Assembly (NCBI GenBank): GCA_021234155.1
Contig: JAJEKV010000034.1
Coordinates: forward strand, 744,001 to 808,000
Direction of reading: 5' to 3'
Origin: Isoetes taiwanensis
Lineage: Eukaryota; Streptophyta; Lycopodiopsida; Isoetales; Isoetaceae
DNA: 64,000 nucleotides
Shown here: positions 46,801-58,385 of the stretch, in pieces
How positions within the stretch are numbered: the stretch's first letter is position 1
How the letters are laid out: each line of letters opens with the position of its first letter
The notes under the pieces: model-generated
What the model saw: only the letters and a program-made list of their open reading frames with translations
Told to the model about the DNA's origin: nothing
The model's database searches: none
Translations under genes and position numbers: made by a program

Positions 46801-48856
46801 AAGCATGTAATTAAGCAGCATTTTTGAAAGCACTCAGAAGTTTATATCACGTTTTAGGAGGTGGTCTAGTAATGTCACCGCATGGTAAGAAACCAAATGC
46901 CTATCCACAATGTCTTGTAACCATAGATTGCTTCTTCCTGCATGAATAGTGCAACAAAACCCGTTTATATCTAACACCTTGGAAGAAGTTTAGATTAACT
47001 CAAACTTTGCTATAAACACATGATATTTACTAAGAGTCAGTCATGGTTCAGAGAGAGAAATGGTGCACAAATCATATACAAAATGTGGGCCTTATTAGTC
47101 ATTTAAGAGGTGTAACCTACCCAGTAATCTGGTTGCCCAGTAATACCAGCTTGCAAAAGGATTATGGAGCTACTTACAGGGCATAGTATTTTGCCAGCTA
47201 GAGACATGTATTTGAATCAAAATTTCAACGTAAAATCCTAAGACAGGGGAAAATTGTCCCTGATGTTTATCAGTGCATTCTTACATTCATAAAGTTAGTT
47301 CTACTAAGATTTTGGACAGAGTTCAGGCATGCACCATTTGTAAGTAATAAAAGTACGCCTAGATGCAAGAAATAAAACTCTTATATGTATTATCATGCTA
47401 TCAATACTGAAGATCTGCAAATGAAAGTATACCTGTGCCTTGTGATTTGATTATCCTGCTTGAGGATCCAAAATAGTATCCTGCTTGAATACAACCTGTT
47501 GCAACAACCATAAGGATCCAAAATAGGCATCTGCACATACAAATACGTCCAACATCTTGCTTAAATATCCAATTAGAATTAAAAAGCCATAAGATATCTG
47601 CTTTCAGATATGGTGATTTACTGAATGCCCCGTGAATGTTAAATGGTTAAAATAGAATGAGAGCGCCATAGAAACTTGATTCAAATAGAACAAACATGCT
47701 CATGATTTGGCGTTCCTGCTTCAACAAAGGATGATGTGCAACCATACGGGTCTATTACAGGCATTTACATATACAAAAAAATAGGAGATAAGGATCAAAA
47801 TAATCTATGAAGCTTTGACAAAATCTAAACTATGAAGCTACAAACAGCTATATACAAACAAACCTGTTAAGGATTTCGATGGATTTCCATAATTTCGGAC
47901 TTGGTGTTCTTCATGGATCAGGATAATAACCTTGCATATATGCCAAGGTCTTCCTTCCTTAAGCCCTAAAATATGACGTGATTAAATCTCCTCTTCCAAC
48001 AATTCTTGCCCAGGTATTCAGAACGCCATCTGAACAATGGAGATCCATTATAGATGTCGATGCTCTAAAAAATGGATGCCGAAAATAATTCAAAGGGACC
48101 TTGGAAGTGAAACGCATGAGGCAAAAAATGGTTTCTCCCTTGCTTCGCAACTGGGCAAAATACAGCAAATCCGACATAATATCAAGTGGCCACAAACATA
48201 GCAGGCACTCCTTGCCGATAAACTCCTTGCCGCAGAGAAAATCCCTCTAATAAATCTTCCTAAATGCCACCGACATGCATGCAGGCTTTCTCGGATTAAG
48301 GGGGAATCCAAGAAACAAAATCATAGAAAAAAATTTAGACCATTTTTGGAAAGCAGAAAACTTTCCCGGCAGCCAAAAACCTTAAGAATCTTAGGAAATC
48401 GAATTAAGAAAAAACCCAAAAATGTTTTCCACCAAACCTGAAAATCCCAAATTAACAAAGTAGATAAACAACAATTTATTTCATTTCAATTAAGTTATAC
48501 ACATACTTAATAGACAACAATATATTTCATTTCAATTAACTTATACACATACTTATCTATTAAACTTTTTTATTTGAACGGGAGAACACGCATACTTATT
48601 ATCCTTATAGGTATTGTAGTGAAGATGGGTATGGTTGTAAAATAACTTGGACCAGCCAAAATGTAATTTTCCCAAAAGATAGTATCTGTCCCATCTACCC
48701 CACTTCTAGATTTTGAGCTTCTAAACAATAATAATGTGAAGATGGTTTATGATGGAGCCCAGCCAAGTTGATATTATCTAAATAAAAGATCCAACTTTGC
48801 ATGATCCACGAATTGAATGTGATAATAAATTCATATATCTTTAAGGAAAAAGAGAA
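43812..48856. other. AT-rich stretch, partly inside the minus-strand Helitron
   Basis: No gene recognised on either strand. The clear local structures are the 50-bp tandem at 44040-44139 and a diverged tandem of about 47 bp at 48472-48562 (TATTTCATTTCAATTAA, TTATACACATACTTA). Confidence 0.4.
44040..44139 (+). repeat. 50-bp tandem repeat, two units
   Basis: Units start GATATCAATTCTATT at 44040 and 44090. They both contain ACGAAGTATATACATTG, with a few substitutions between them. Confidence 0.85.
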
Positions 48857-49930
48857 ATGGCTACAGCTAATACACATGGGGAAGTCCTGCAAGTTGTTAC
48901 ATACGTTGAGCAAGAAATATCTTCCCAAGGGCTAAAATGGTAGAGACTTGTGAGAACCCTTTGGATATTGCAGCACAAGATGAAGAATTTCATAACATCA
49001 AGAATTTCACATGAAAAGCTCATCCATGAGAAGGATGACAAGCTAAAATCATTGCAGGATGCCGAAGGCATTGAATTTCCAAGCTCAGATGTGCACCATG
49101 AGAACAAAAAAGAATGGATGAAAGACTTAGATGTGTTAAGTTTGAAGGTGAGAGATGTCATGTGGCTAGGAACTCATGATTCTGCCACAAATGACATTGG
49201 CATTGCTTTTGTAACCCGCCCTTTTGCACAGTGCCAAGAGCTCTCAATCTATGAGCAAGTTATCTTGGGCATCCCAAGCTTTTCGACATCCGAAGTCGAT
49301 GAGAAGATGCATGTTGCACATGGGATCTTAGAAAGTTACCATGTGCAAGTTGTTCTAGATGATCTCAACAAGTTTCTATCTGAAACAAGCTCAATTCATC
49401 ATACTAGACATCGACCGAGTATGGCAAGGAAGATCCGCCAGGTTCGACCAATTCCCGATCAACAACTTGGGAGATCATTTAATTCCTCAAGATCCAACAA
49501 AGGTTTGATAAGAATTTGAAGGACTTACTCGCCAAAGAGAGTGTTCTATGTGTGGAAGCCAAGGAAATCTGCAGCCCCTGCCGCGGGGATCTGCCTGTTT
49601 TCTCACTGTTTATTTAAAAGATAATTGACCGATACTGATCGGCCAATAACTAAGTTTAATGCAAATCGATCATCTGCAGAGGCAGCCACCCAATTCGACA
49701 TGTGGCTTTTTCTACTGAGTGGAGCACACGCGTATGCCCCCGGACTTCCAAAGATAGTTCGACGGTTCATCTTTGTGAATGACGAAATTAAGGATTATGC
49801 AAGGTCGTTTGTTTCTCGGGCATTTAAAAAAAAATGCAGGCGATCATCCGCAAATATTTTCTGGGGATTTTGTGAATGGTGATTTTTTTGATGCCTGTAT
49901 TGGTGTCAATGTTTCTCGTGTTAAGCAGAT
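48857..49930 (+). pseudogene. PI-PLC X-domain protein pseudogene
   Basis: The frame opens at MATANTHGEV (48857), hits an in-frame TAG about 29 codons later, then stays open to about 49390. The PI-PLC X motif is clear as VMWLGTHDSATNDIG, with the catalytic-type His in THDSAT. After a frameshift near 49391 the next frame reads QFIILDIDRVWQG, GDHLIPQDPTKV and VFYVWKPRK. A TGA and a further shift near 49625 lead to PITKFNANRSS, VRRFIFVNDEIKDYARSFV and FVNGDFFDACIGVNVSRVKQIS. These belong to the C-terminal half of plant PLCXD-like proteins, which have a phosphodiesterase fold of uncertain substrate. At least one stop and three shifts make it non-functional. The RILDIRI-type core of the domain is partly missing. 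Confidence 0.7.
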
Positions 49931-50435
49931 TAGTGCAAACTAGCACTGTGCTAATGCTTCAGCAAGAATTTGTCTCTGTTTTACTGCTAACTAAATAAAA
50001 CTGAAACAGTCCAGTGAGGACAATGGTAAATAAACTGGGCAATGGTAAAAAGACAGAGTCGGCATTGTCTTCTTCTATACTCATCCTTTTATCTATAATG
50101 CTTCTGCATTGGACGCAATATAAAAAGTATTCAAAAATATTAGTACGTAAAAGGTGATATACAGGGTCCATCTTTAATCCAAGACAAAAGCACAAGAGCA
50201 GGTCATTGGTCAATCTACGGGCAAGACATTGTTAAGTGCACGTTATTGTCTAGATTACTTAAAAGTTAGAAAGGGCCAATGGAGGGGCCATAATTTGTCT
50301 GGATTAGAAGCCTGAGATCTCTTAAGGACTTCAGCTGCAACAAAGCTCCAAAACTAGATTCAGAATCAGAATTCAGTTCAGTTTAGTTTAATTCAATTCA
50401 ATTCAATTCACACACGGTTCCTCGGCTCATTCAAC
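49931..50435. other. Short spacer before SABATH copy B
   Basis: No gene recognised. AATTC-rich simple repeats lie at about 50360-50410. Confidence 0.4.
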
Positions 50436-50516
50436 ATGGCGGGTCCTCGGCTCATTCAACACGGCGGATCGTCTCTGCTCTATTTCAATACGTCGTCTGT
50501 TCATTCTTACAAAGCA

Positions 50517-51696
50517 ATGGCCGCAAGGATTGATAGTGTTGCTTATGCCAATAATTCACAAGCTCAAAATTCTATGATTCTTTATGCTAGATCCAAACTT
50601 GTGAACATCATCCAGAAATTAAAATTTCCTCCTCGTTGCAATATCTTTCGAGTTACCGATTTGGGTTGCGCATCAGGGCCCAATTGTTTGGCCAACATGC
50701 AATTTATTGTAGAGACACTTATGCATCATTTTGGGACGGATTGCTTACTTGAAATCCAAACCTTCTTCTTTGATTTGCCTAGCAATGATTTCAACCACTT
50801 GATCCATCAATGGAATTCTAGCTATAGAGGTAATACAACATCATTTTTTTCGGCAGTACCAGGATCAGTCTACGGAAGATTATTTCCTAAATCCACACTC
50901 AATCTAGTTTTCTCATCATTTTGTATCCATTGGCTCTCTCGTTCTTCTCTCTAAAGACTCAAGTTTGCATCGATTTAGGTTCCCCCAACAGTTTTTGATC
51001 CAAAATCTCCTGCTTATAATAAGGGGAGGATTTGGTTACTTGAGCAAGGATCAAACGAGGCTCCTGGCCTAGCATATGCTCAACAATGGATGCAAGATAT
51101 GGTTTTATTTTTTAGATGTAGAAGTGATGAAATGGTTCCTGGTGCTATGATGTTGTTAATTTGTGTAGCTCGTCCAGAAGGTAACCCTCCTCATTGTCAG
51201 TTGGATGAGAATACTAGCCTCACAAATATCCAAACTGCATGGCAGCAATTGATCCATGAGGTAACCTGATGTTTTCTCTTTGTTTCTTTCTTTAGTATAT
51301 GTATATATTAATGATGAGGATTTGATTACCCAAATGTATATTATCTTGCAGGGGATAATAGATGAACATACTATAGATAGTTTTAATCTTCCTCTTTACT
51401 TTTTTAATATCCGAGAGATTAGAGCTGTGATAGACCAATGCCCGGAGTTGAAGATTCAAAGCTTAGAATATGCAAATGAGAATATGGGGGAGAATTATTG
51501 GCACCAATATAGTCTTGATCCAACCCTATTTGCACATAAGCAACAGGAATTCTATCGAAGTTTAGTCGGTACTGCTATAGAGGAGCATGTTGGAAAACAA
51601 AATTGTAAATGCATTTTTGAAAGGTTTGGAGAGCTAGTGAAGAAGGCATTAAAGAGTCAAACACATTGGAATGCTAAATGGGTAATGTCAATGTAG
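50517..51696 (+). pseudogene. SABATH methyltransferase, copy B (broken)
   Basis: Exons correspond to 50517-50938, 50979-51260 and 51352-51696, very similar to copy A. Exon 1 has the SAM-binding DLGCASGPN and keeps His-Trp at 138-139 (FCIHWLS). About 50 bases covering the exon 1 donor and most of intron 1 are deleted between two TCTC words. The frame then reads WLSRSSL and stops, with no usable GT at the right phase. In exon 3 a TAG (51694-51696) replaces TGG, removing the last 12 residues. A 5'-truncated L1 lies 63 bases after that stop. An in-frame ATG at 50436 exists but is not needed. Confidence 0.85.
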
Positions 51697-51759
51697 ACCA
51701 TTATCCTGGTGGTTTCTAAGAAATCGATTTGAATCTTTTGCCCTTCAAATTAGATGGAT

Positions 51760-53079
51760 GCCCTTCAAAGTGCATGTTGCCAAAGCATTTTGGTGGCCTT
51801 GGAATGATTAATTTTCTTTTGCAGAGCAAGGTGATGATTTCTAAGTTCATTTGGAGAATTTTGAATAATGTGGATGAGTCCCCGGGTTCCCGCCTTGTTT
51901 ATCAGTCTTTGCAAATGTGCATTTCTTTTGGGTCTCGGTCTCTTAGGCCACTTTTCCCCTGGGCTCTGTTCTATCCACTGACGGCATACCCTAATGCATC
52001 CCCATTTCTTAGAGGATTGCTAGTTGCATGGGAGACTGTACAATCTCTATTTCATTTTCACCATCTTGCGCACACTAGCATGACTGCAAGTTGTTGGTGG
52101 ATTCTATTGGATGGTGGTCCTCTGGTTGCTTCAGTCCACCCATTGACGCAGCGTCGATGGAGAGAAGCAGGTGTGCATATGATATCCGATTGGTATAATA
52201 ATCAAAGGCAGTTGCTGACATGGGAGGAGTTTAGAGCTAAGTTCCTCCTTTTAAGGTGGGATCGAGCTATTTGGCAGAAGGTGTCGTCAATTCTTCCCCC
52301 AGTAGCACAAGTGGATGACCCCCAGCCGTGGGTAGTTCATGAGCATGTCAAAGCAGATAAGTTGGTGAATTCCATGTACAAGGTCTTGCTTGATGCTGAC
52401 GTCTTGCCTCCTTCGTCCAAGTGGCCTTTGGTCATTCCCAAGGATCGGCAGAAAGCAGTGTGGAAGTGGGTATGGGATAAACTACTCCATCCCAAAGTAT
52501 CTGTTCTATGGTGGCAAGTCACTCATCATTGTCTGCGTTAATATTCCTCGCACATATTTTCGGCCCGTAGGTGTCGCACTTTTGTCCCTTATGTGCCTGA
52601 GGGGGATTTAGAGACAATTGAGCATTGCTTCTTCCTATGTAGACATGTCGGACATGCTTGGTTGTGGCTTCAAGGCCTCTTTCATTGCAATTTGAATAGC
52701 CAAAGTAGTGTTATTAGCGGTTTATCCAAGTAGTTGGGATAATTTGGCAAAAAGGGCCTTTCATTTGGCTTCTGCATGGATCATCAGGTCCATTTGGAAA
52801 AGAAGGAATCTTCTCATATTCAAAGGTCTTGCTTGTTCAGATGCACAGGTCCTTCTTGATGCCCAACAACGAATTGTCAAAGCATTCAGGTGCTCATCAA
52901 TTGCACTATCTTCAGATTCATAGTTACTTATGAGTTTTTGCTTGCTCTTCATATTGTTTAGATTTTGTATTTGAGTGGGGTGGTTTTGCTCTGGTGGACA
53001 TTCTCTCCACTGAGTTATTAGTCCCCATTATACTCTGTAACTTTCTCTGGATAATAAAGGCTCAAGTCCTTCAAAAAAA
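51760..53079 (+). mobile_element. 5'-truncated L1 with 13-bp target duplication
   Basis: AAATTAGATGGAT occurs at 51747-51759 and again at 53080-53092, right after an A run. Copies A and D show the empty site without the insert. The coding part is the C-terminal end of L1 ORF2 in plus orientation. CMLPKHFGGLGMINF and KFIWRILNN come first. HPKVSVLWWQVTHHCLR follows, and in another frame the zinc-finger-like FHLASAWIIRSIWKRRNLLIF. About two thirds of the element is missing from the 5' side. The open frame from 51729 starts in host sequence and is not a gene. Confidence 0.9.
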
Positions 53080-53842
53080 AAATTAGATGGATTCTATAGA
53101 ATTTATGTCTATGGTTCAACAGATACATCATCTGGATCTATTATACCTTCACATGATTCCTTTTTACTTAATTTCTAATTGTATTAAATGGTTGTGATTT
53201 TGTTCATTTTATCTCTAACTAGGAGAGGAATTCTAGAAAATTCTAGAGACTAGCTATTTATTTATTTATACTCTACATTCTAGATAACTCCCCTATCACT
53301 ATCTATGCCTATTTTTCCTTCATGCTCAAGTCTCTTTCTCTGATAATAGAGTAGGGCAGTCAAATATTAATATTAATTTTGCTAAGTTTTTTTTTATTTT
53401 CTTGTTTCAGTATATCTTATTTCCTGTGCACTTTGATTTTCTATTGTTGATCTCTTAACTTGTAAGTTATTTAAGGCTTTGAAACGATTCGGAGCATGTG
53501 CTACTCCATTTGCCAGGATGATATCCAGCCTTTGCATTTCTCATTTATAAATCGAATGGATCTCCTCTCTTGCCATATCATTTTTTACTTTGACAATGCC
53601 AGGGCCCTATTATGGTGGATGTTCTATTCTCAACTCCCTTTTTTTTTTTTTTTTTAGCACGCGAGTCCAACCAAGCCTATGGCTTTTTTTCGAATTCTAG
53701 CCTATCCAAGTGTCTCTTCCACATCACCAAAATCTAACGTGGCGCTATTTAAAACCATCGGATCTATACTTTTGTGAATCTACGGTCCTAAAAATTAAAT
53801 AAAGGCTTGAAATTAATACACGAAGATGGCAATCGTCGCCAA
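53080..53842 (+). repeat. Segmental duplication: 3' flank of SABATH copy B
   Basis: Continues the A-type flank after the L1 (TTAGATGGATTCTATAGAATT onward), with a T run at 53639-53656. It ends at AATGGCAATCGTCGCCAA, where the Helitron at 53843 starts. Confidence 0.88.
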
Positions 53843-54533
53843 TCCCCATGGGCATTTTTTAATTAGTCATCATTGGAGCAAGTTTTGAAAATTATTTGAA
53901 GTATAACGAGAAAAATTACTATGTATTTCTTCAAATGAAGATGAGCCTTATAATCACATTGATGTAAGCTTATATGATTCATCTTATCCTTCTTATTACT
54001 TTGTATATTTCTTCAAATGAAGATGAGCCTTACTGTGATGAAGATGACACAAGTTATTAATACCCCCAAGAGATAAGATTCTTAATTATATGCTTTCATA
54101 TGAGCAACTTTCAAGCAGTTTGTCAATTTGTCTTATACTTTCTTTGTTTCCTTATGTGGGATTATATTGTAATGGGAATGAAGATTTTCCTCGTAAAGAG
54201 ATGAATGTATATATATTATATAAAGGTGGATAATCTATTGTTAGGACTGGTATTTAAAAATGCTTATTATTTGTGAAATCTTGTAGTGCTTTTAGATGTG
54301 AGATCTTGAGCAAATTTTCAACGTAATATTACTTGGGGAGGATGCTCATGTCTTGTGTCCAGCTGAGCTATCCAAATGTAATTGCAATCACAAGAGGGTA
54401 TTATCATTAATTATTTGTTTAAATTACTAGCCTAATGAAGGGATCGTGGCCTTTTGAAATGCAATCCACATTTTTATTAGTTTTTGAACTCAAGCCTAAC
54501 AAAAAGCCCAGCAACGCTGGGCACTTTTTCTAG
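53843..54533 (+). mobile_element. Small Helitron, 691 bp
   Basis: It starts TCCCCATGGGCATTTTTTAA after an A and ends with hairpin GCCCAGC-AAC-GCTGGGC (54506-54522), ACTTTTT and CTAG (54530-54533) followed by T. The left flank is the SABATH 3' flank and the right flank is the SABATH upstream flank. It therefore sits at the join of two adjacent duplication units. There is no exact empty site. The 3' end is secure, and the 5' end is inferred from the flank break. No coding was found. Confidence 0.65.
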
Positions 54534-54878
54534 TAGTGATATAATTGGGTTTTCTCATTTTGCACCACAATCTAGGCTTGCCCTATCATAAACTTTAATC
54601 AATCTTCTCTGTGCAAAGCATCTGACTGTTAGAGTCGAGCAAGCTGGAACTGATCCAACTGTCACGGTCGAGCAAGGTGGATCCAGTTGTGACGAGTGAG
54701 CGACACAGAAAAAGGTAAATTTCCTGCATAATATAGCAGGAAGCATTAAGCAAAAAACTAGTTTTCAGCCTGAAAACATGAAGAATTCCATGTTTTTTTA
54801 TTTAAAAAGGTAGCCTGGGAATTCATAGTTCACTGGTTGCGATCTACATACGCTGCAATAAAGGCTTCCTAATGGTTA
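54534..54878 (+). repeat. Segmental duplication: upstream flank, second copy
   Basis: Matches 33800-34137. The end of it (AAAAAGGTAGCCTGGGAATT to AATAAAGGCTTCC) is repeated again at 57149-57218. The sequence 54880-57148 is thus an insertion or an extra segment between duplicated ends. Confidence 0.8.
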
Positions 54879-54940
54879 ATGCTAATGGTTATGTTTTGCT
54901 TATTGTTCTTTAAGTCTAATAGAAGGAAAGAAGGAAGGAA

Positions 54941-54978
54941 GTATATTTTAACGTCCAAGGAGACCAACTGGCCTATAG
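54941..54978 (-). mobile_element. Extreme 3' end of the (AATAG)-tail LINE, 38 bp
   Basis: GTATATTTTAACGTCCAAGG-AGACCAACTGGCCTAT matches the 3' end of LINE copy 1 (6881-6918) in the same orientation. A GAAGG-type simple repeat (54921-54940) takes the place of the TAGAA tail. It looks like a severely 5'-truncated insertion. Confidence 0.6.
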
Positions 54979-56400
54979 AAAGGAAAGAGAATTGTCGTAG
55001 CACCAATTGTGCTTATGATTTCTTTCTTTAGTTAATGTTTGCTGATGGAGGAGTGCTCTACATTTTTGTGATGACTTAGTAAAGTCATAGGTCAAATTAG
55101 ATAAATCTTTTTACCTTTAGACCTTGTTGGCTGTAGGTGTATAATGGAATACACTGGGGTATTTCAAGAAATGCTGCAAGCACAGGTATATTCAAGATTG
55201 GTGTCTTGACAAATTCCTGTACGATCTTTTACATATTCTATATTTTAAGGGGCAATATATCTGCCCAATGAGGAAACCTGCGTTATATTATGCATTAGAC
55301 TTTTTTTGGGTTGTCTTTGAAATTCTTGTTGCAGGAATTATTGATGTTAGGGACAAGGTCCATTATGGGGCATTTGTTTCTAGCAAAAGGAATGCTGGTT
55401 GAGGACCTTAAAACTGTTATTCTTTTTTTCACTGCTTTGCCCAATCTTGATGTTCTGAAGCCAATGATGCAGTGCCAGATGGATTAACCATCTTCATAGA
55501 ACCACGTCATATACAAGGATTCGCTCTATATTTATGAATTCTATAGTAAAAGGTCACTGCCAAGGGAAGTAAGGTGAATGGATACAACTTTTCAAATTTA
55601 AAGGGGAGTTGATACCTGGATGTTGCAGGAACTATCTAGCCATGCGATTCTGCATCAATGAGGGGCTTTGTGAACCATTTATACAATGCGACATCACATA
55701 ACTCCTTTCTACCTCAAGTGTCATGCAAAATGTTTTATAAACAAAACCACCGTTATGTTTGAGTTCTGGTTTTTTCATTGTCCCTCCGCATTGAATGATC
55801 TGCAAGCTCAACACCTTCAATTTGCTCAAGAGCAGCTTTGACATTATTGAACCTTGGAGGCCATCTTTTCCTCAAGTGAAATTCCTGATCTGGCAAGTAT
55901 TTTTCAACAGCTTCCAAGTTGAATAACCATTGAATAATTCTTTTGGGCTCATCGTTCCAATTCATTATTTTAATATTCCTGAAAGGGGAAAATCTTAGTA
56001 TGAAGCATGGCAAAAGGGCTTTGTCAGCAATCGATATATTTGCTGCTTAACTTTTATGTCGGATTGCCAGGCCGAATACGAAGTCTCTGATTTATAAGGA
56101 AGAAGGCATGTGCCGCTGTATCTCCGGGCTCAGCTCCAGCCATCTCTGAAGAAAGGGAAAATATTAATGAAGCCGTGCTCAGCTGCAAAGCTCCTTTCAG
56201 CTTTTACATTGTAATCCAGAGCCTGTTCAGCTACAAGAGATTCATCATTTGTATAATAGAAAGGCTTCGTCAGAGAGTTCATATGGCAAGGTTAACAGAA
56301 GCATAAATCTAAATCTACCTCCGGATTTGAAGTCTCAAATATATAGGGAAGCTGAACGTGCATAAAGACATGCAAATAGCCAAAATAGGGGATGTTGACA
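54979..56400. other. Mostly unrecognised stretch with coding-like fragments
   Basis: A plus-strand stretch near 55325-55490 reads LLMLGTRSIMGHLFLAKGM, and a minus-strand frame at 55753-56013 reads YLPDQEFHLRKRWPPRFNN. Both look like decayed exons, but I recognise no family. Confidence 0.3.
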
Positions 56401-56527
56401 TGTACTCATTTGGCCAAGGTGGAGGTATGAGTCCTCCCTAGCCGTATTTTCTATGAGTCCTCCCTAGCTGTATTATCCTCATTGACTTGTTGGTTAAGGG
56501 GATTAGTCCCATTGTTCTCGTGTGATG

Positions 56528-56635
56528 AAGGGGTTAACCACCCCTGCGAGGCTGTTACAGCCAGTAAATGGGCGAGCCCGGAGGGGCGAGCCCATTTACA
56601 GGCTGTAACAGCCAAGCAGGGGTGGTTAACCCCTT
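56528..56635. repeat. Long foldback (46-nt arms, 16-nt loop)
   Basis: AAGGGGTTAACCACCCCTGC begins the left arm at 56528. Its complement ends the right arm at about 56635. The second matched block is GGCTGTTACAGCC and the third GTAAATGGGC. There are only three short mismatches. The loop is GC-rich. It could form a cruciform or a transcribed hairpin. No TSD or transposon terminal motif was found. Confidence 0.85.
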
Positions 56636-56689
56636 TAACCGGCAGGCCCCTCGATCAAGAACACCAACCCTGGATTAGTTATTCCATAC

Positions 56690-56785
56690 CTCCGCCCAGC
56701 CTCGTTTATCATCCCCTAGCTTGGTTTATCAGAGTCCGAGCCTGGTTTATCATTCCCTAGCCTGGTTTATCACTATCCGAAGCTA
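56690..56785 (+). repeat. Short tandem repeat of CTGGTTTATCA units
   Basis: Four diverged copies of a unit of about 22 bp (CCTCGTTTATCATCCCCTAG, then GCTTGGTTTATCAGAGTCCG and so on) follow the foldback. Confidence 0.75.
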
Positions 56786-57142
56786 AAACCAAGGCAGAGC
56801 TACTTGTTTCTGAGCTGAATCCAAGGCATCTGAGCTTGTTTCTCACCTCAATCCGAAGGACTAAGTCCATTCTGCCCTATCACGGGGTTGAAACAGACGG
56901 CCATGATCGACCGGATCAAAAGGCCTGCCGGTTAAGGTTTGATCTCGTGTGTGTGTGGCAATTGGGCGAATTATCATTTCTGGAAGGTACCCCTTTAACG
57001 TGGCCACACATTTACCAGCCATTGCCAGTAGATTTAGAGTTTTTCTGGCACGACGAAGGTCTGCCACCATTTGATATCCTAAATCATTGTGCATGCGTCA
57101 ATGGCTCCTCCAAAGGGCAACCTATTGATGCGTTAGCATCTT

Positions 57143-57380
57143 GATTTAAAAAGGTAGCCTGGGAATTCATAGTTCACTGGTTGCGATCTACGTAAGCTGC
57201 AATAAAGGCTTCCCTTGTCATGGCACGGTTTTTTTATGTAATCAATCTCCTCCATCCAAAGCATTATAATCAATCTCCTCCGTCCAAAGTCACACTGTAA
57301 TCAATCTCCTCCATCCAAAGCATTATAATCAATCTCCTCCGTCCAAAGCATGTGACTGTGAAGCAAGTTCTCGAGCAGGG
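57143..57380 (+). repeat. SABATH upstream flank, third copy, with internal tandem repeats
   Basis: 57149-57218 matches the end of 54534-54878. Then a unit of about 57 bp (AATCAATCTCCTCC-TCCAAAGCATTAT) is repeated between 57239 and 57350. Copy A has a shorter version of it at 34160-34205. Confidence 0.8.
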
Positions 57381-57558
57381 ATATGGCGAGCGATGGAGCT
57401 CGTGATATGGCGACCCATGGAGATCGGGATTTGGTCTGCAGTTTTCAACAAGGCGGGTCCTCGGCGCATTCAACACGGCGGGTCGTCTCTGCTCCTTTGG
57501 GTTAATTTCTGCCCCTATTTCATTCATCACGTCGTTCTGTTCATTCTTACACAGCAAC

Positions 57559-58146
57559 ATGGCCGCAAGGATTGATGCTGTTGCTTACGCCAATAATTCC
57601 CAAACTCAAAATTCTATGATTCTTTATGCTAGATCCAAACTTGTGAACGCCATTCAGAAATTAAAATTGCCTCCTCGTTGCAATATCTTTCGAGTTGCCG
57701 ATTTGGGTTGCGCATCAGGGCCCAATTGTTTGGCCAACATGCAATTTATTGTATTTTGGGACCGATTGCTTACCTGAAATCCAAACCTTCTTCTGTGATT
57801 TGCCTGGCAACGATTTCAACCACTTGATTCATCAATGGAATTCTAGCTATAAAGGTAATACAACATCATTTTTTTCCACAGTACCAGGATCAGTCTACGG
57901 AAGACTATTTCCTAAATCCACACTCAATCTAGTTTTCTCATCATTTTGTATCCATTGGCTCTCTCAAGTAAGTAATCTGATCTTTACTCATGCATTATGT
58001 TTCATTATTTCTCGTTCTTCTCTCTAAAGACTCAAGTTTGCATCGATTTAGGTTCCCCCAACAGTTTTTGATCCCAAATCTCCTGCTTATAATAAGGGGA
58101 GGATTTGGTTACTTGAGCAAGGATCAAATGAGGCTCCTGGCCTAGC
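57559..58146 (+). pseudogene. SABATH methyltransferase, copy C (broken, 3' half missing)
   Basis: Exon 1 begins MAARIDAVAYANNSQTQ and has DLGCASGPN. A 17-bp deletion after 57752 (relative to copies A and B) shifts the frame. The next frame continues with DLPGNDFNHLIHQ, PGSVYGRLFP and FCIHWLSQ, with the intact CAA-GTAAGT donor at 57967-57968. Exon 2 starts at 58052 (VPPTVFDPKS) and breaks off at about 58146 inside the EQGSNEAPGLA region. A C-rich repeat block follows. The rest of exon 2 and exon 3 are absent from this copy. Confidence 0.85.
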
Positions 58147-58385
58147 ACAACGAAAAAGGTGCTCCAATACCCGGGAAAATACCCCCCAAAAATGCCTATA
58201 GAATCCCCCTTTTCTGTAGAACAATGGGGTATAAAATGAATTTTTAGAATCGGGGGATTTGGCCATAATCCCCCCTTTCCTTTTTTGTACGATAATACCC
58301 TGTTACATTTTGCCATAATTCCCCCTTTCTTTGCTTGTAAAACAATACCCTATTACATTTGACCATACCCCCTTTCCTACTTTAA
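58147..58385 (+). repeat. C-rich insertion with tandem units, between copy C and its flank
   Basis: It contains units with AATACCCTRTTACATTT and GCCATAATYCCCCCTTT, period about 55-60 bases, two or three times. It replaces the missing end of copy C and is joined to TTCTAGAAAATTCTAGAGACTAG of the 3' flank. Its origin is unknown. Confidence 0.7.

Noticed and set aside
51729-52541. Open frame that seems to start in SABATH-flank sequence
   Set aside because: It crosses the L1 target duplication. It is the L1 ORF2 remnant read from a chance upstream ATG.
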